Origin: Lineus longissimus | Taxonomy: Eukaryota > Nemertea > Pilidiophora > Heteronemertea > Lineidae | Assembly: GCF_910592395.1 (NCBI RefSeq) | Contig: NC_088313.1 | Coordinates: 7,876,501 to 7,940,500 of the forward strand | Reading direction: 5' to 3' | Length of the DNA: 64,000 nucleotides | Shown here: in pieces, positions 22,122-33,614 of the stretch | Layout: each line of letters starts with the position of its first letter | How positions within the stretch are numbered: position 1 is the stretch's first letter | The notes under the pieces: model-generated | Told to the model about the DNA's origin: nothing | What the model saw: the letters and a program-made list of their open reading frames with translations, nothing else | Database searches by the model: none | Made by a program: the position numbers and the translations under genes

Positions 22122-25059
22122 TTAATCAGTGTAGCCACAGGAACCACTGCAGTTACAGCAGCAGGTTTTACAATTGCATATGACCGAGCAGTCTCTTTCC
22201 TCTCCGCCTTCATAGCCGATGAAATTTCCGAGAAGGTTTCGCCTGAGACAGTCTTTCTTGCCACTGGCAACCTTACAATAACTTAAGATATCTTCCTGAA
22301 AATGTTGAGTATGAACAGGCGGGAATTGGCATTTGTGTTTATTGATCTCTGTCCTCATGTTTTGGTTTATTAACAGAGTTGCTTGTGAGGATCGGCCATC
22401 CCGGCCCGCCCTCCCTACTTCTTGCCAAGAATTCATCGCATTTTGGGATGGGCCCCAATGATAGATTATTTCGATGTCGTTTACAGACATTCCCATCCCA
22501 AAAGCAACTGTGGACACAAGGCAGCGAATATGACTGTCTGCCTTCAGAAATTCATTCACAATGACATCTGCCGTGTCCTTGTCTAATGCACTGTGGAACT
22601 GGTCGACCAGTTTTTCGGCGGGCAATTTCGACAGACCCTGCTGTAGCAATATATTGATGAGTGTGATGTATATTTCTGATGTTATCTTGATTGAACTGAA
22701 AATATATAGATTATAGAAGTGTTAATGGGACCGAGTTCACAGTCAATAATGCTTGTAATTATAGATGCTTCTTTCGTTGCATAAACGTCGTCGTTGGGTC
22801 TAACCGGGCGTTTGCGAAAGCTCACTATTATATATAAAGTAGAGAGTAATAGTTATCTCATTGAATTTATTTGTAGAAAGTCTCTATCCGCGTTCTGAAG
22901 CAAAGCAGGAAATTGTAAATTGTATGTGTGGTCAACTTATCGTAACAAACATAAAGCAAGGCTAATTATGATTTCCCGAATACATTTATATACTTACGAA
23001 CAATATATGATGGATTTCCGCGCTTTCTGTTTCTGTTCCCCCAGTTCCCGGATGTATTCATCAATGTGTTTCTCGATGCCTTCCCCTGGTTTTTTTAGTA
23101 TGACATCAAGATATATGTTGGGCCTGAAGAGAGAGGAGTTTATTTCATGCACGCGTGAACCCCTGAAACAACAAAGTAGTTTTACCTCTTCCTGGTTTCT
23201 CTTCTGTATGGTACGATAATGAAAATGTCCTACTTCTTACCTGTCTGGATTTGCTGAGATGACGTCAATGCTTGGCAACGCCAGAAGCTTCAAAATGTCC
23301 TCCTTCACCACATCTGTACATGTTCCCGTCAATAGGACAATGGGGCAAGTCACGCAAGCGCGAATAAAACCTGTCGCGCGGTAGTCAGGTCTGAATTCCT
23401 GTCCCCTACAGTGGATTAGAAGAGGGGACAATTTGTAAATATTTGTATCATGTTTTGTTTCACCTTGTGAATAATGTATATATTTGGATAATATAAGTGG
23501 CTTATCATTATTGTGGTTTGCTTGTGGAGATATAGTTCGATGAATCCTAATCGTAACTTTTCGTCGGAAAAAGTCATTTTTTGGGTTGGTATACGAAAAT
23601 GCAAGTCGGTTAACCATATCAAAAAGTTATTCTAAAACTCCAGCCCGTTTGAGGCGAAAATGGACACTTTGTATGCGCCATTTCTTCTGACCGCCAGTTG
23701 CCTTTTTGGTGCTAATCGCGAAACTGTGGAAAGGTGAAAAAGTCCAAAGATGGTACATTTCTCGAAATGAACACGTGACGTAGTATTTGATTATGTAGCA
23801 AGTTATGTAATGCAGTGCTGATATTACTTACCAAGTGGCAACGCAATGCATCTCGTCAAAAGCAACGATTGCTAATCTGTCCTTATAAGTTGTTGAAGTC
23901 AGCATTCGCCTCCATGGCTTTTTCACAATCATCTCGGGTGAGCAGAACACAATCTGCACCTTACCATGTAGAATATCTTACAAAAGAACAAGAAATTGGT
24001 TTAATTAGTCTAACAATATGACAGATGGCGTGTTGTTTATTTCAATATGCGTCTTTCCGTTATTTATGCCATAATATTATATCTCTTCTGTTTGTATTTC
24101 GGCTGCAAATGTAATCTCCAATTGGAATAGTTTGTTATGGATATATATCTACATATCTATATTTTTATATTTATTATGTCCACAAGGTTTTGCCTAAATT
24201 GTTAGATTCCTTGTTAGACCTTCTTTTAGAAATGTGAGTAATTATTTTCACCGTGTAGCTTAAAAAGATATAAAATGTAAATACATATATATAGATTAAA
24301 ACAACCGATTAAAGACAGTTCATACTTACTTTCTTCTTCTTGAGATTTCATCATTCCTTTCGGTCGGATAACTCCTGTTGAAATACCAAGAGCCAACAAG
24401 AAGTCCGCCTGACTGTGCATGAGTGCCTTCAGAGGGGATATCACCAAGGCAATATGATTATCCCCCGATTTCTGTATCTGGAAAACATTCCCTGAAAATG
24501 ATATATCATGGGGTGCTTTGTTCCCCCGACATTGTCCCCAAGAACATTTCCAAACTTCTTAGCCATTCAGGATTGATAGGCATGTAGATGAGTTAAACCA
24601 TTTTGACTCTACTCCGGGCGCAAAGGTAGGCCCTTGGTCCCGGACCGAGTAACTGTGATGGCAACCCTGATTAATTCCACAAATACAATTTTCAAAATGG
24701 GAAGATGGGGGTTGAGACCCAGTGCTGCGGATAGGCCCTACCCTACCATGGACTGATACGACCAAGTGTAGATTTCGTTGATTGATATGATGGGGGTTAA
24801 AATACTTTGTTGGCACATTAGGAAAAAGGTGCCATGTGAGGGGCAACCAAGTTATCATGCCTTATTGCATATGTCTTACCTCATCTTTAATCAAAGGCGC
24901 CAAATAAAAAACCAGTGATTTACCGTAACCAGTCGGTAACAACGCCATAAGATCATTTCCTTTCACAATACTATCAAAACATTTAGCTTGTGATGGTTTT
25001 AAATTGGTAATAGGGATTTTGGGGTATTTCGACTTTATCGCAGGAAGCTGTATCGCCAT
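22122..25059 (-). CDS. RecQ-type SF2 DNA helicase (spliced, intact)
   Basis: Six exons join in phase: 25059-24880, 24477-24330, 23976-23832, 23405-23241, 23123-22998 and 22695-22122, giving 445 aa from ATG 25057-25059. Visible helicase motifs in order: upstream Gln region LKPSQAKCF, Walker A LLPTGYGKSLVFYL, motif Ia VISPLKALMHSQ, IVFCSPEM, DEMH box (VAFDEMHCVATW), LLTGTCT, IIYCSS, VSTVAFGMGMSV, and motif VI WQEVGRAGRDGR. A RecQ-type zinc region follows (YCK ... DCLRR ... CSVICNCKTCC). No winged-helix or HRDC domain follows, so it is shorter than cellular RecQ/BLM proteins, resembling the compact RecQ-like helicases carried by some transposons. It would unwind DNA 3' to 5' using ATP. No stop or frameshift is seen, unlike the nearby mobile-element genes. 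Confidence 0.85.
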
Positions 25060-25967
25060 GTTGATGTGACCACGTTCCAATTCAAACGACAGGTAGGCCT
25101 ACACGCTTGGAATGTCACCCCGCGCACCTGTGACTAGTTCTTTTCCACCAAAGCATTAGCGGTAGGTGAAATAGGCCTTACTGATTTGAACACAGGAATA
25201 AATTATACTTACCTCGGACCTAACGACGCTATCACCTGAACGCCTAACAAAAGAATTTGCTTACGCTTCCCGGCCACCATAGTAATTTCTCGGCGTGTTC
25301 CCTCTTTCGGAGGCTATTGACACTAGCTAAAAGCGGCCATGATTTGTTGGATACACGGCAGCTGAATGTCATCTCCGATTTAGATGAGGGATTACAAAAT
25401 ATCAAGCACTCGGATGAAAGTAATAAGGTGTTGTTCTTAAAGCGTAGTAACAGTAGAATTACTACATATCCATGCATTGGGCTCAATGTTCCGTTGTCAG
25501 GTGTTAATTTGGGGGCGAACTGCAACGTATTCGGCCGGTCTTATACGCTACGATCTACTGTGAGCTGGTACGTTGATGTATAGTCCAGAAGATGTCATGT
25601 TGTTGATGAGGACTTACATCACGTACCAGTTACTAGGACTAGGATTGACACAGAGAAATCTGTATCTGTCTCTAGAACATCAAAGGTATGTCCACCACTA
25701 TTTTCACAGCATTTGTATCTTAGGTTTTCGCATTGGAACATTCTGTTCGTGTGTTCATCTCGCAGATGAGATCTAGGTAAAACTACACGAGTGCCAAGAA
25801 AATACCATTCTATTCTATGATAAGCTATTTCTAATGGCTGCTTTGACCATCATGATGTCTCTTATGGGATTTTTACTGAGTGGCCAATGCAGTTAAAGAT
25901 TACTAGGGTTTTAGGCAACAGATTCTTCGTGGTGATCGTATCTCAATGCAAGGTTCAATTGTTTCAG
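25060..25967. other. No certain gene; possible 5' region of the RecQ and Harbinger-companion genes
   Basis: A 100-codon frame on + (25257-25583) reads like plausible protein (LLTLAKSGHDLLDTRQLNVI) but has no ATG and no family match. Upstream exons of the + strand companion gene at 25968 should lie here; I could not identify a Myb/SANT motif. Confidence 0.35.
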
Positions 25968-26751
25968 GTATCCTGTGGACGTGGCCCTCACTCGCCAGGA
26001 GCATTTGAAAGCGAAAGCGATGGTGAACTTCCTTCCCCAGATCCAAACCCATCATCGCCAACTTGGAACTGGAAAGGATCGCCGCCACTGCCATTGAAGG
26101 TCCGGAAAAAGACGCGGTGCAGCCCCAGATCGCCAACTCCGCCAGCATCGCCGGCCTCCCGGAAAAATCGTGCAACAATTTCCAAGGAATGCCAAAGAAC
26201 AGAGACGTCAGTCCGCCGTAAACAGCAAAAAGACATGTCCGGTTTATACACTACGCCGAGATTCTTCGTCAGGTAGGCATATTTATCCGAAAGCTATAGC
26301 CATGATTTTGTTATAAGCTTATGTCCATTCACAGATCTCTAAGATGTAAAAAAAACACGTTTAAAAGGTATTCCAGAAGACATTTATTCATATGGACAGA
26401 AGAATTACAGTTTATGATGTACCGGTATATTTTTCCAGTCCATCGAAGACTCCCAAAAGTGCACCGACCAAAGGTGCAATGGCTGCGTCCAGATCAGCTG
26501 CAACGAAGTCCACTCCAACGACTCCTCCACGTCAGCAGGCTTCCCTTACGAAACCATCAAGCGAGTTGCTGGATGTTGAAAAACAACGCCTAGAAATAGA
26601 ACGAGAACGACTTGGAATTGAAAAGAAAAACCATCTTCTTCTACAAGAGATTAACAACCTCCAGAAGAAACGTCTTGAAGTTGAACTTGCCCGTGATACT
26701 GCCCGTGACACTATGAAGCATCAAGACAACGTATTTGACATCTTTAAATAG
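25968..26751 (+). CDS. PIF/Harbinger companion protein, C-terminal exons
   Basis: Two exons join in phase: 25968-26272 (acceptor TTGTTTCAG, donor GTAGGC) and 26439-26751 (acceptor TTTTTCCAG). The first is serine/proline/arginine-rich. The second is alanine/threonine-rich and then a charged coiled coil (VEKQRLEIERERLGIEKKNH ... LQKKRLEVELA) ending at TAG 26749-26751. This coiled-coil tail is typical of Myb/SANT or MADF-type partner proteins that guide Harbinger transposase to DNA. The DNA-binding N-terminus is not identified. It converges on the transposase gene, the usual two-gene Harbinger layout. Confidence 0.6.
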
Positions 26752-26833
26752 ACTCTAAATCGATGAATTAAACTTTTTGTTGATACAGATTACTGTTTTT
26801 CGGTCATGCCGACCTTACCTAATTATTTTGTTC

Positions 26834-27066
26834 TTAAGGGTTGGCTATAGGCACCGCCATTTTGGCTAGAGCTTGAACTCTTGGAGCAACTAGAACTCAT
26901 TCAAAATGCAGTTAATACCAATTTCAAGGCTGTTATGCAGTTCCCTGGACAAAAAGGAACTGCATACCATCCTTGAAATTTGCATTCACTTCATTTTGTA
27001 CAAGATCTAATTGCTCCAAGATTTCACGTTCTAGCCAAAATGGTGGTGTCTATAGCAAACCCTTAA
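26834..27066. mobile_element. 225-bp MITE flanked by TTAA
   Basis: TTAA at 26834-26837 and 27063-27066 flank inverted repeats starting GGGTTGGCTATAGGCACCGC on the left and GGGTTTGCTATAGACACCAC on the right (reverse strand). The arms extend for most of the element, making it nearly palindromic. TTAA targets suggest a piggyBac- or Kolobok-mobilised family. It lies between the two Harbinger genes. Confidence 0.8.
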
Positions 27067-27227
27067 AGGTTAGAAGTCTTCCTGGATTTGTGCGGCCTTT
27101 CTTCCTTGACCTTTTCTTCCATGTGATTTGGATATAACGAAGTCCTTTGTTGCATCCGACAGATTCAAGAACAGGAATAAAATGTTGTATATTTATTTTG
27201 AACTCACCTTGTATAGTGTCTTGCTGT

Positions 27228-28505
27228 TCAGAAATGTTGCTGGATTAGTGCGGTCCTCCTTCTTTGACCATCTCCATCGTCTTCATCACCAAGAAGTTCA
27301 TCATCGTCTGAGTGTTGGGCGTCTTCATTATTCACCGGTTCGTCAGGATGAAGAGGGACGCCACGCTCCTCGCATATGTTGTGTAGCACTGCAGTTGCAA
27401 CGATTACTTTGCAGCACTTCTCTGGCTTTAGAGTGAGTGCCCCACCTGAAAGTTGCATGAAGTATATATTGTCAGTCTGTGAAATTTGTGACATTCTGAA
27501 AAAGACGTGTAGAGTTGGGGTGTGGCCAGGCATGAAGTGGTAAAAAAAGTAAGGAACGATTAGATAAACATTATGAATTTACCACCCTTGTTGGGGTGTG
27601 GCCTTGCCTAAAGTGGTAATAACATTGGGAACCATCAACTATGAAGGTATATGAGCTTAATTACCATCCTTGCTCAGGCAAAGCCATCTTGTCTTCCATC
27701 TACCAAAAGTTGCCTCAATCCTCTGTCTTGCTCTTTGATGGTGACGGTTGTAACGTCGTTCAGAATTCGTCACTGGCCTACGAACGGGAGTCAGCAGTCA
27801 AGGGCGCAACGGGTAAGCTTTGTCTCCAAGTAAGAATCCATTGTTTACTGCTCCTCTCTGCAGCATCCGGTTTAATCCACAGTTTGCCCAAATAAATGCA
27901 TCATGGGTACTGCCAGGCCAAGACGAAACTATACTAGTAAACTTCAAATCGTTGGTGCAAATTCCTTGAACATTGATGGCATGGAAGCCCTTTCGACAAA
28001 CATATGCCGGCTCGTTGACAGAAGGAGCTTTGATTTGAACTAAGCTGCCGTCTACCACGCCAACCACATTTGGCATCCGGTGCCGGTCTGTGTAAAATCC
28101 CTCCTTTATCGCATCCAGAGAAGCGCCATCGAGCGGAAACTTGATGAAATCTCTTGCTCTGCTAGCCAAAGCGTCAGTAACTCGTGTCACGATGCGAGAC
28201 ATAGTTGGCTGGCTAAGATTCACGGTATCGCCATCAACTAACTGAAAGGTCCCTGTAGCAAAGTATCGAATTGCGCTGAGCACTTGCAAGGATGCTGGCA
28301 CTGCATGTGAACGACTCGTGGGATGCGCGACATCCTCATGCAATAAGTCAACAACCTGCATCAGCACCGGCCTTGGCATCCGAGATCGTTTGATTAAGTC
28401 GACGTCATCATAGACGTCAAAAGGATGCAGACGGTCGCGAAAGACGCGTTCCCGACGTAGTGCCCGCCGATTCTCCTCTTCCAAAGTGAAATACACGGCT
28501 GCCAT
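27228..28505 (-). pseudogene. PIF/Harbinger transposase (HARBI1-like) with one in-frame TGA
   Basis: Exon 1 is 28505-27665 (ATG start) and exon 2 is 27445-27228, joined in phase (donor GTAATT, acceptor AACTTTCAG), about 350 codons, the usual length. The DDE-type catalytic residues are visible: first Asp in VVGVVDGSLVQIKAP, second Asp in SSWPGSTHDAFIW, and Glu in RQRIEATFGRWK. The conserved block GDKAYPLRP is followed by TGA (27798-27800), where relatives usually have Trp before LLTP. I see no other lesion. An acidic tail (DDDELLGDEDDGDG) ends the protein. The copy is therefore probably recently inactivated. A helix-turn-helix-like region (LSQPTMSRIVTRVTDAL) lies near residue 95. Confidence 0.85.
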
Positions 28506-28697
28506 ATCTCAAGACGTTGAGTACTCTGAGTAAAGCCCGCCCAGAATAACCATTGAAAAGATTCGCATGGCTTACGCCTGCTGTTTAGGTCACGCAATTA
28601 AGTAAGACTTAAAACACTTTACGTAAAGTTACGCAGGCTTCGTGAAAAGGGCGAAAAGTACTATGAGCGACTCTAGAGAGACATAAGTTAGACTCAG

Positions 28698-28727
28698 GCG
28701 CTAAGTGGCCTTTGTGAATAAGGCCCC
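28698..28727 (-). mobile_element. Terminal inverted repeat of the Harbinger element (right end)
   Basis: On - it reads GGGGCCTTATTCACAAAGGC..., the form typical of Harbinger ends. It lies about 190 bp upstream of the transposase start. I could not find the matching left end. Confidence 0.55.
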
Positions 28728-29550
28728 AGATCAGCATATTATTCAGCTCGTTGTCAGTTATCGCCTCGTGTTCGGCTCACATCCGTGCAGGCCATGCCAA
28801 TTGCGGATTCTCGAGAAAAAGTCAGAAGGTGAAATATAAAAAAAGAACACGCTAACGTTATCTTACTTTGACCTTTGACCTTTGGTCAGTTCTATAGCCG
28901 TCCCAACCGTGTAGTGATATTGGAAGAATATTGAAAAGCTTCGGTGATCGGCCGAGAACCGGTGTTTTCAACGTGATATGGTTCTAGACATGAGAGGCAG
29001 ACTTTTTGGGCTTCTTTATGGTACATTGGTATTTTTTGATTTGAATGGAATTTCCTTGTTGATTTGATACTTGCGTTAATGCTGTTTTAAAATGTAAATA
29101 TTTGATAACTTTGTACAACTTTGGTAAATACTGTTGGTAGATACCTGTAATGATTGATATGTTTAGAAAAATTGTTGTTGATTAAATGGCCTTAACAATG
29201 CTGTTTATTAAATGCCAGAAACAATGCTGTAATTACAACAAAATGTACTGTACAACCTTTCTCTTTAGGATGCGATACTGTTCACTGCTTTCCTCGGAGA
29301 TGTGTCATTGAATGACAAGGAGGTTATGCCATGATAGTCCAATCGGCAAGATCAGAGTGTGTCGAGTATTGGGGTTATGATTTCGCATACTGATTATACA
29401 GTCCAATAAACAATGACATCCCTTCTACATGCGAGGAACGCGCAACTGACACGCAGTCAGAGATGTCTCTTGTGATTTGGACTGTACACTCTGGTTTTCA
29501 ATATACTTTTCTAGACATACTTTATAGGATGAATTTGGAAGTGCTCATTT
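28728..29550. other. No gene recognised
   Basis: AT-rich sequence with no protein-like frame. The phrase AAACAATGCTG recurs near 29196 and 29220. Confidence 0.4.
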
Positions 29551-29785
29551 CAAAAAACGATTTTAATTTAAATCAATTTTGGGATTTTGCTGGTCGATGA
29601 GAGGCTGTTTTTTCATGGGGTCATTTCCAAAATTGATTTTGATTTAAATCAATTTTGGGATTTTGCTGGTTGATGAGAGGGTGATTTTTTATGGGTTCAT
29701 CACCAAAATTGATTCTAATTCAAATCAATTTTAATCTAATTCAAATCAATTTTTGGGATCAAATTTGCTGGTTGCTGAGGGTAAG
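29551..29785. repeat. 77-bp tandem repeat, about three copies
   Basis: Units start near 29551, 29628 and 29703 with the core GATTTAAATCAATTTTGGGA and TTTTGCTGGTxGATGAGAGG. A partial fourth core follows near 29740. Each unit holds the palindrome AAAATTGATTTxxATTxAAATCAATTTT. Confidence 0.8.
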
Positions 29786-30189
29786 GAAAAGTTTAAGTGT
29801 AGTTAATACATTTCCTCATGTTAATAACTGAAAGAAGTTTAATAAAATCATTAAATGTTCATTTTGAAAGTCTATGATGTTTGGTTCTTGATAATGTTGT
29901 TGGTTTCCAGAGTGGAGAGAACAATGCTCGTTGGCCACTGTTTCACTTTAGTCGACATAGTTATGTTATTGCATTGAAACCTGCAAACTGGAAAAAATCT
30001 ACCTGCTCGAGAGTTCTGAGCGACGTGACTGAAATGGAAAACACTAGGCAATGAATTTGTTAACTCAGGGTCGCCGACAATTTCTGAAGAAATGCCAGTA
30101 TTTCATTGAGCCAGCATGCAGCTGATTTTTAAAGACATGGAATTGGCCAAATATCTGGAGTTTATCAACTTCTCATTTTTCACTTTAAG

Positions 30190-30241
30190 TTCTCACTCCC
30201 TTCTGTATAAGTTGGTTCTCACTCCCTTCTGTATAAGTTGG
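30190..30241. repeat. 26-bp exact tandem duplication
   Basis: TTCTCACTCCCTTCTGTATA plus AGTTGG is repeated head-to-tail at 30190-30215 and 30216-30241. Confidence 0.85.
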
Positions 30242-31040
30242 TTCTGATATTCCTCACTAGATCGCACCCTACCGCCGATATTAACCAATCAGAAGGCCTT
30301 GTAACAAGAGCGCACCTTGATCATGATCTAACCAACCTCGCTTATAGTCTTCTACGTTCAAAAACGCTGTGTCGAAAGTGTATATTGGCAGCATGCCAAG
30401 ACTTGGAGGCGAGAATAAATAAATTACTCATTGATGAAAAAAAAATCACAGTTTTGAAAGCAGCGTTCTGATTGGCTCACCAGAACTCGAGGCGCACGAG
30501 ATACAGAATTATGGCATGCTTTTCTTCAGAGGTATGAGGGGGTAACGGACCGAAGAACACTGATGGTTCAGAATGCCACACTGTCGGTGCCTACTACACC
30601 ACAAGCTTTGACTTGTATTACATTATTTGATGTAACTTAGAACCTTCTATGACTTGAGCTCTCCCCCATCAAAATTGGCCTACCTTGGACTTGGTATTAT
30701 TTTGCCATGTTCGGTAGTGGGCAAGTAAATGGAAGAAAAGAATATGATACGTGCTAATCGCGCGGGGTATACCGGTACGTTGTGCCAAGCTGTATGCAGT
30801 GCCTCCGTGGAAACATCCATGGCAACAATGACATGGCTTTCAAGATTTTTTCGCGGCAGAATATCTTCGCGAGCCTGTCGCGAAATTCGCGGTTTTAGAT
30901 CGGTTTCAGTACGGTGAGTCTAGAGTATATCATTCATGCAAGCACGGATGTAACGTGTAATGGAGGCCATTGGCAGAGAGAATCATTTTTCAATGTGTTT
31001 TAAAACATATTATGAAATAAACGACCGTTTACAGTAACGT
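30242..31040. other. No certain gene
   Basis: A 77-codon frame (30238-30471) and a 62-codon frame (30729-30917, + strand, ATG start, ending near a GGTGAGTC donor-like site) are open, but neither matches a family I know. Confidence 0.35.
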
Positions 31041-31872
31041 ACGAAAGCCCAGAAGGCTCATTCGACAAAACTTACTTCGACAAAACTCACTTCAACAAAG
31101 ACTTCGACAAAATTGATTTCGACGAAACTCACTTCGACAAAACTCACTTCGACAAAACTAACTTCGACAAAATTTACTTCGCCAAAATCCACTTCGACAA
31201 AACTCACTTCAACAAAACTCACTTCGACAAAATCGACCAATCAAATCGTGTTTTACATACCTACCTATGTGTTTTACATAGGTAGGCCAGAGGTCGGTAT
31301 TTAGGTCATAGTAGCTATCATGGCGGTCAAGGATCCACCCAACACGAGGGTATCAATCTCTGATGAGCAAAACTCGTTCGTATTTATTTTCCGAAACCGC
31401 GAGTCACTAAAGGTAGAAGAGCTTGTTAAGTACTTATAAATGAGTTTTATGAAGAAGGGCCTGGCCTAACGGCCTGCGGTAATTGTAAGACGCTGTCATT
31501 ACTGTAAAATCACGGCACGGATATCTGTTTGTATGTATCATGATATGCTACCATACACATAAAGCATCTGTCTATATAAGATACATGTCCACAAGAAATG
31601 TAGTGAAGCAGAAAATAGATACGAACGAGTTTTGCTCATCATAGATTGATACCCTCGTGTTGGGTGGATCCTTGACCGCCATGATAGCTACTATGACCTC
31701 AATACCGACCTCTGGCCTACCTATGTAAAACACATAGGTAGGTATGTAAAACACGATTTGATTGGTCGATTTTGTCGAAATCAATTTTGTCGAAATCAAT
31801 TTTGTCGAAGTCTTTGTTGAAGTGAGTTTTGTCGAAGTAAGTTTTGTCGAATGAGTCTTCTGGGCTTTCGTA
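31041..31872. mobile_element. Foldback element with 15-bp arrays in its arms
   Basis: Left arm 31041-31391 is the reverse complement of right arm 31611-31872, around a 219-bp loop. Each arm carries an array of TTCGACAAAACTCAC-type 15-bp units: about 12 units on the left (31060-31235) and about 6 on the right. The difference in arm length is almost entirely array contraction. Outside the array the arms share GTGTTTTACATACCTACCTA and AAGGATCCACCCAACACGAG. The apparent threonine/serine/lysine peptide is only the translated array. Confidence 0.85.
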
Positions 31873-31949
31873 GTAACGATATCTTGCATCCACTGTGTCT
31901 CGGTACATAAACGGCCAAGAGGCCGTCAAAATCGTTAAGTCTAGATGTT

Positions 31950-32125
31950 TTAGAATAGAAATTGTTAGTCAGTGTCGCTATTTGGTTGTCTCACCAAACT
32001 TCGTCCGGATGGAGCCGTCATTTCTCTCAAAACCTCTGCTGCCGCCGCGGTTTTTGCCGACATTTTAGCTCCACCTCGCGGGGTTTGGCGAGACTGGCCA
32101 ATACCTCCAGTTTTGTATGAATTCC
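31950..32125. repeat. Diverged copy of the 'TTTTAGAATAGAAATTG' palindromic repeat
   Basis: Shares TTTTAGAATAGAAATTG at the start, TTTTAGCTCCACC in the middle and GAATTCCTTAA at the end with the near-perfect palindrome at 48931-49106, but its arms have decayed. Confidence 0.5.
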
Positions 32126-32799
32126 TTAAGGGGCAGAGATACTGGGTGAATTTTTCTGAAATTTTTACAAGTCCGAAAACTAAAATATGAAATAAAGTAA
32201 AGAATGTTGCTTGCTAGCTTACATCAAAGATATATTTGGGGTCAGTAACAAATATTGAATAAATAAAACAGTCTTTCAGGTTCACAAATCTTGCTAATTA
32301 GGAGAAACAATGGATTTTTTTTGGTGCAAAGAATAAGCAAATCTGCTGATTTTCCTCTACCAAAAACCTAATCAATGCGTGAATAAGGGTCATTGCTAGG
32401 GCAAGCTAGCATTTTAAAGAAAAATATTACCTATAGTTTATGAGTAAATGGTGATTTTATATGCAGCTTTTTCAAACTTTTCCAATGAGGTTTCGAAAAG
32501 AACCAGTTTTGAACCAACCTAAATGTGCAGGCATGGGCATAGGCCTACAAATTTGTATGCTGAGTATATGACAAATCTATGGCCTTTCCATGAATTTATT
32601 AGATAATTCTAAAGTATGGTGACTTACAGCCAGCATGGCCAGAAACAGCGATGTAAGAGCTTGGTGAAATGACATATTATTCATTATTACATGACTTTTC
32701 CCTTCATCGATGGTTTGCAAAGCTTTATGCCACTCGCATTTTATTTCATGAATTTGGTTTCAGACTTATAAAAATTCACCCAGTATCTCTTCCCTTTAA
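32126..32799. mobile_element. TTAA-flanked non-autonomous DNA element, 666 bp
   Basis: TTAA at 32126-32129 and 32796-32799 bound inverted repeats: GGGGCAGAGATACTGGGTGA (left) and AGGGAAGAGATACTGGGTGA (right, reverse strand). Similarity continues inward for about 70 bp (TGAATTTTT, AAGTC.GAAA, ATGAAATAAA). The interior is AT-rich with no coding capacity. Confidence 0.8.
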
Positions 32800-33614
32800 A
32801 CCACGCAAATGTTTTTTTGCTTATCCGTGGCATCACTTTTGTGTACATCATTTTGGGTCACTTAATGTTTTAATAACCGACATACGTAAATGTATACGCA
32901 TGATACATATATATATTGTACGTAGAGTTTAAAATTCAAATTCTAACGGCTTATTAACGATTTACGACATAATCGCCATATATTTCCTTCGTGAATTACA
33001 AGATTATCCTTCATTAGAAGATTGAATGCATTCAGAAAAAAATATTTGGACTTAGAAATTTTGAAAGCCCCAAGGTATTATAGGCCTACTAAGCGTACAA
33101 AAAACCGACAAACTCCTAAGAAAATTGTTTATAAGCCCCATTTCTAAATAACAAATCATTATTGTAGCACCACATGCTAGGCTAGCCACCAACATGCCCA
33201 ATGACTGGTCGCGAACGACGCCATTTACTTGAGCTAGGAATGGGAGATAACTCATGTTTGCTTTCGTCCATGTGAACAAGCCACTAGTAGTAAACAATCG
33301 TCCTTACGGATTCTTCAGAAGTATTTCCCGATAAATATACTTTTTCCAAATTTCCGGTGAGATTTTCCTGCTTTCCAATTTGTTTCCGAGATCACCCCCT
33401 TCAATTTGTTTTTTAAGCTTTCTGACACTGTTTTCCTATCCCAATGTCGAGTTTATTTTTCGAGAGCTTTCGTTTATTTAAGGAGATGCCGAGTTTGGGT
33501 TACGACAAATCCAGTTGATAATTTCCATGGACTTTAAAGTTTAAGTTGTTGATGGGAGAGCTTCTGTTTATTTCAGCGATTTTTTTGGTTTCTTCCGATA
33601 ACCTACAGTTTTTT
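32800..33614. other. No gene recognised
   Basis: AT-rich; no supported gene on either strand. TAGGCCTA occurs near 33081. Confidence 0.4.

Noticed and set aside
27798-27800. Selenocysteine at the transposase TGA
   Set aside because: Relatives have Trp at this position and no selenoprotein context is visible; a nonsense change is simpler.
29551-29785. CRISPR-like array
   Set aside because: Whole 77-bp units are repeated with no variable spacers, and the context is animal DNA.
30238-30471. 77-codon plus-strand frame
   Set aside because: Begins in a tandem duplication, has no family match and no splice or promoter context.
31058-31304. Threonine/serine/lysine-repeat frame and its mirror at 31572-31889
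   Set aside because: Produced by the 15-bp array in the arms of the foldback element; no start context and no family.
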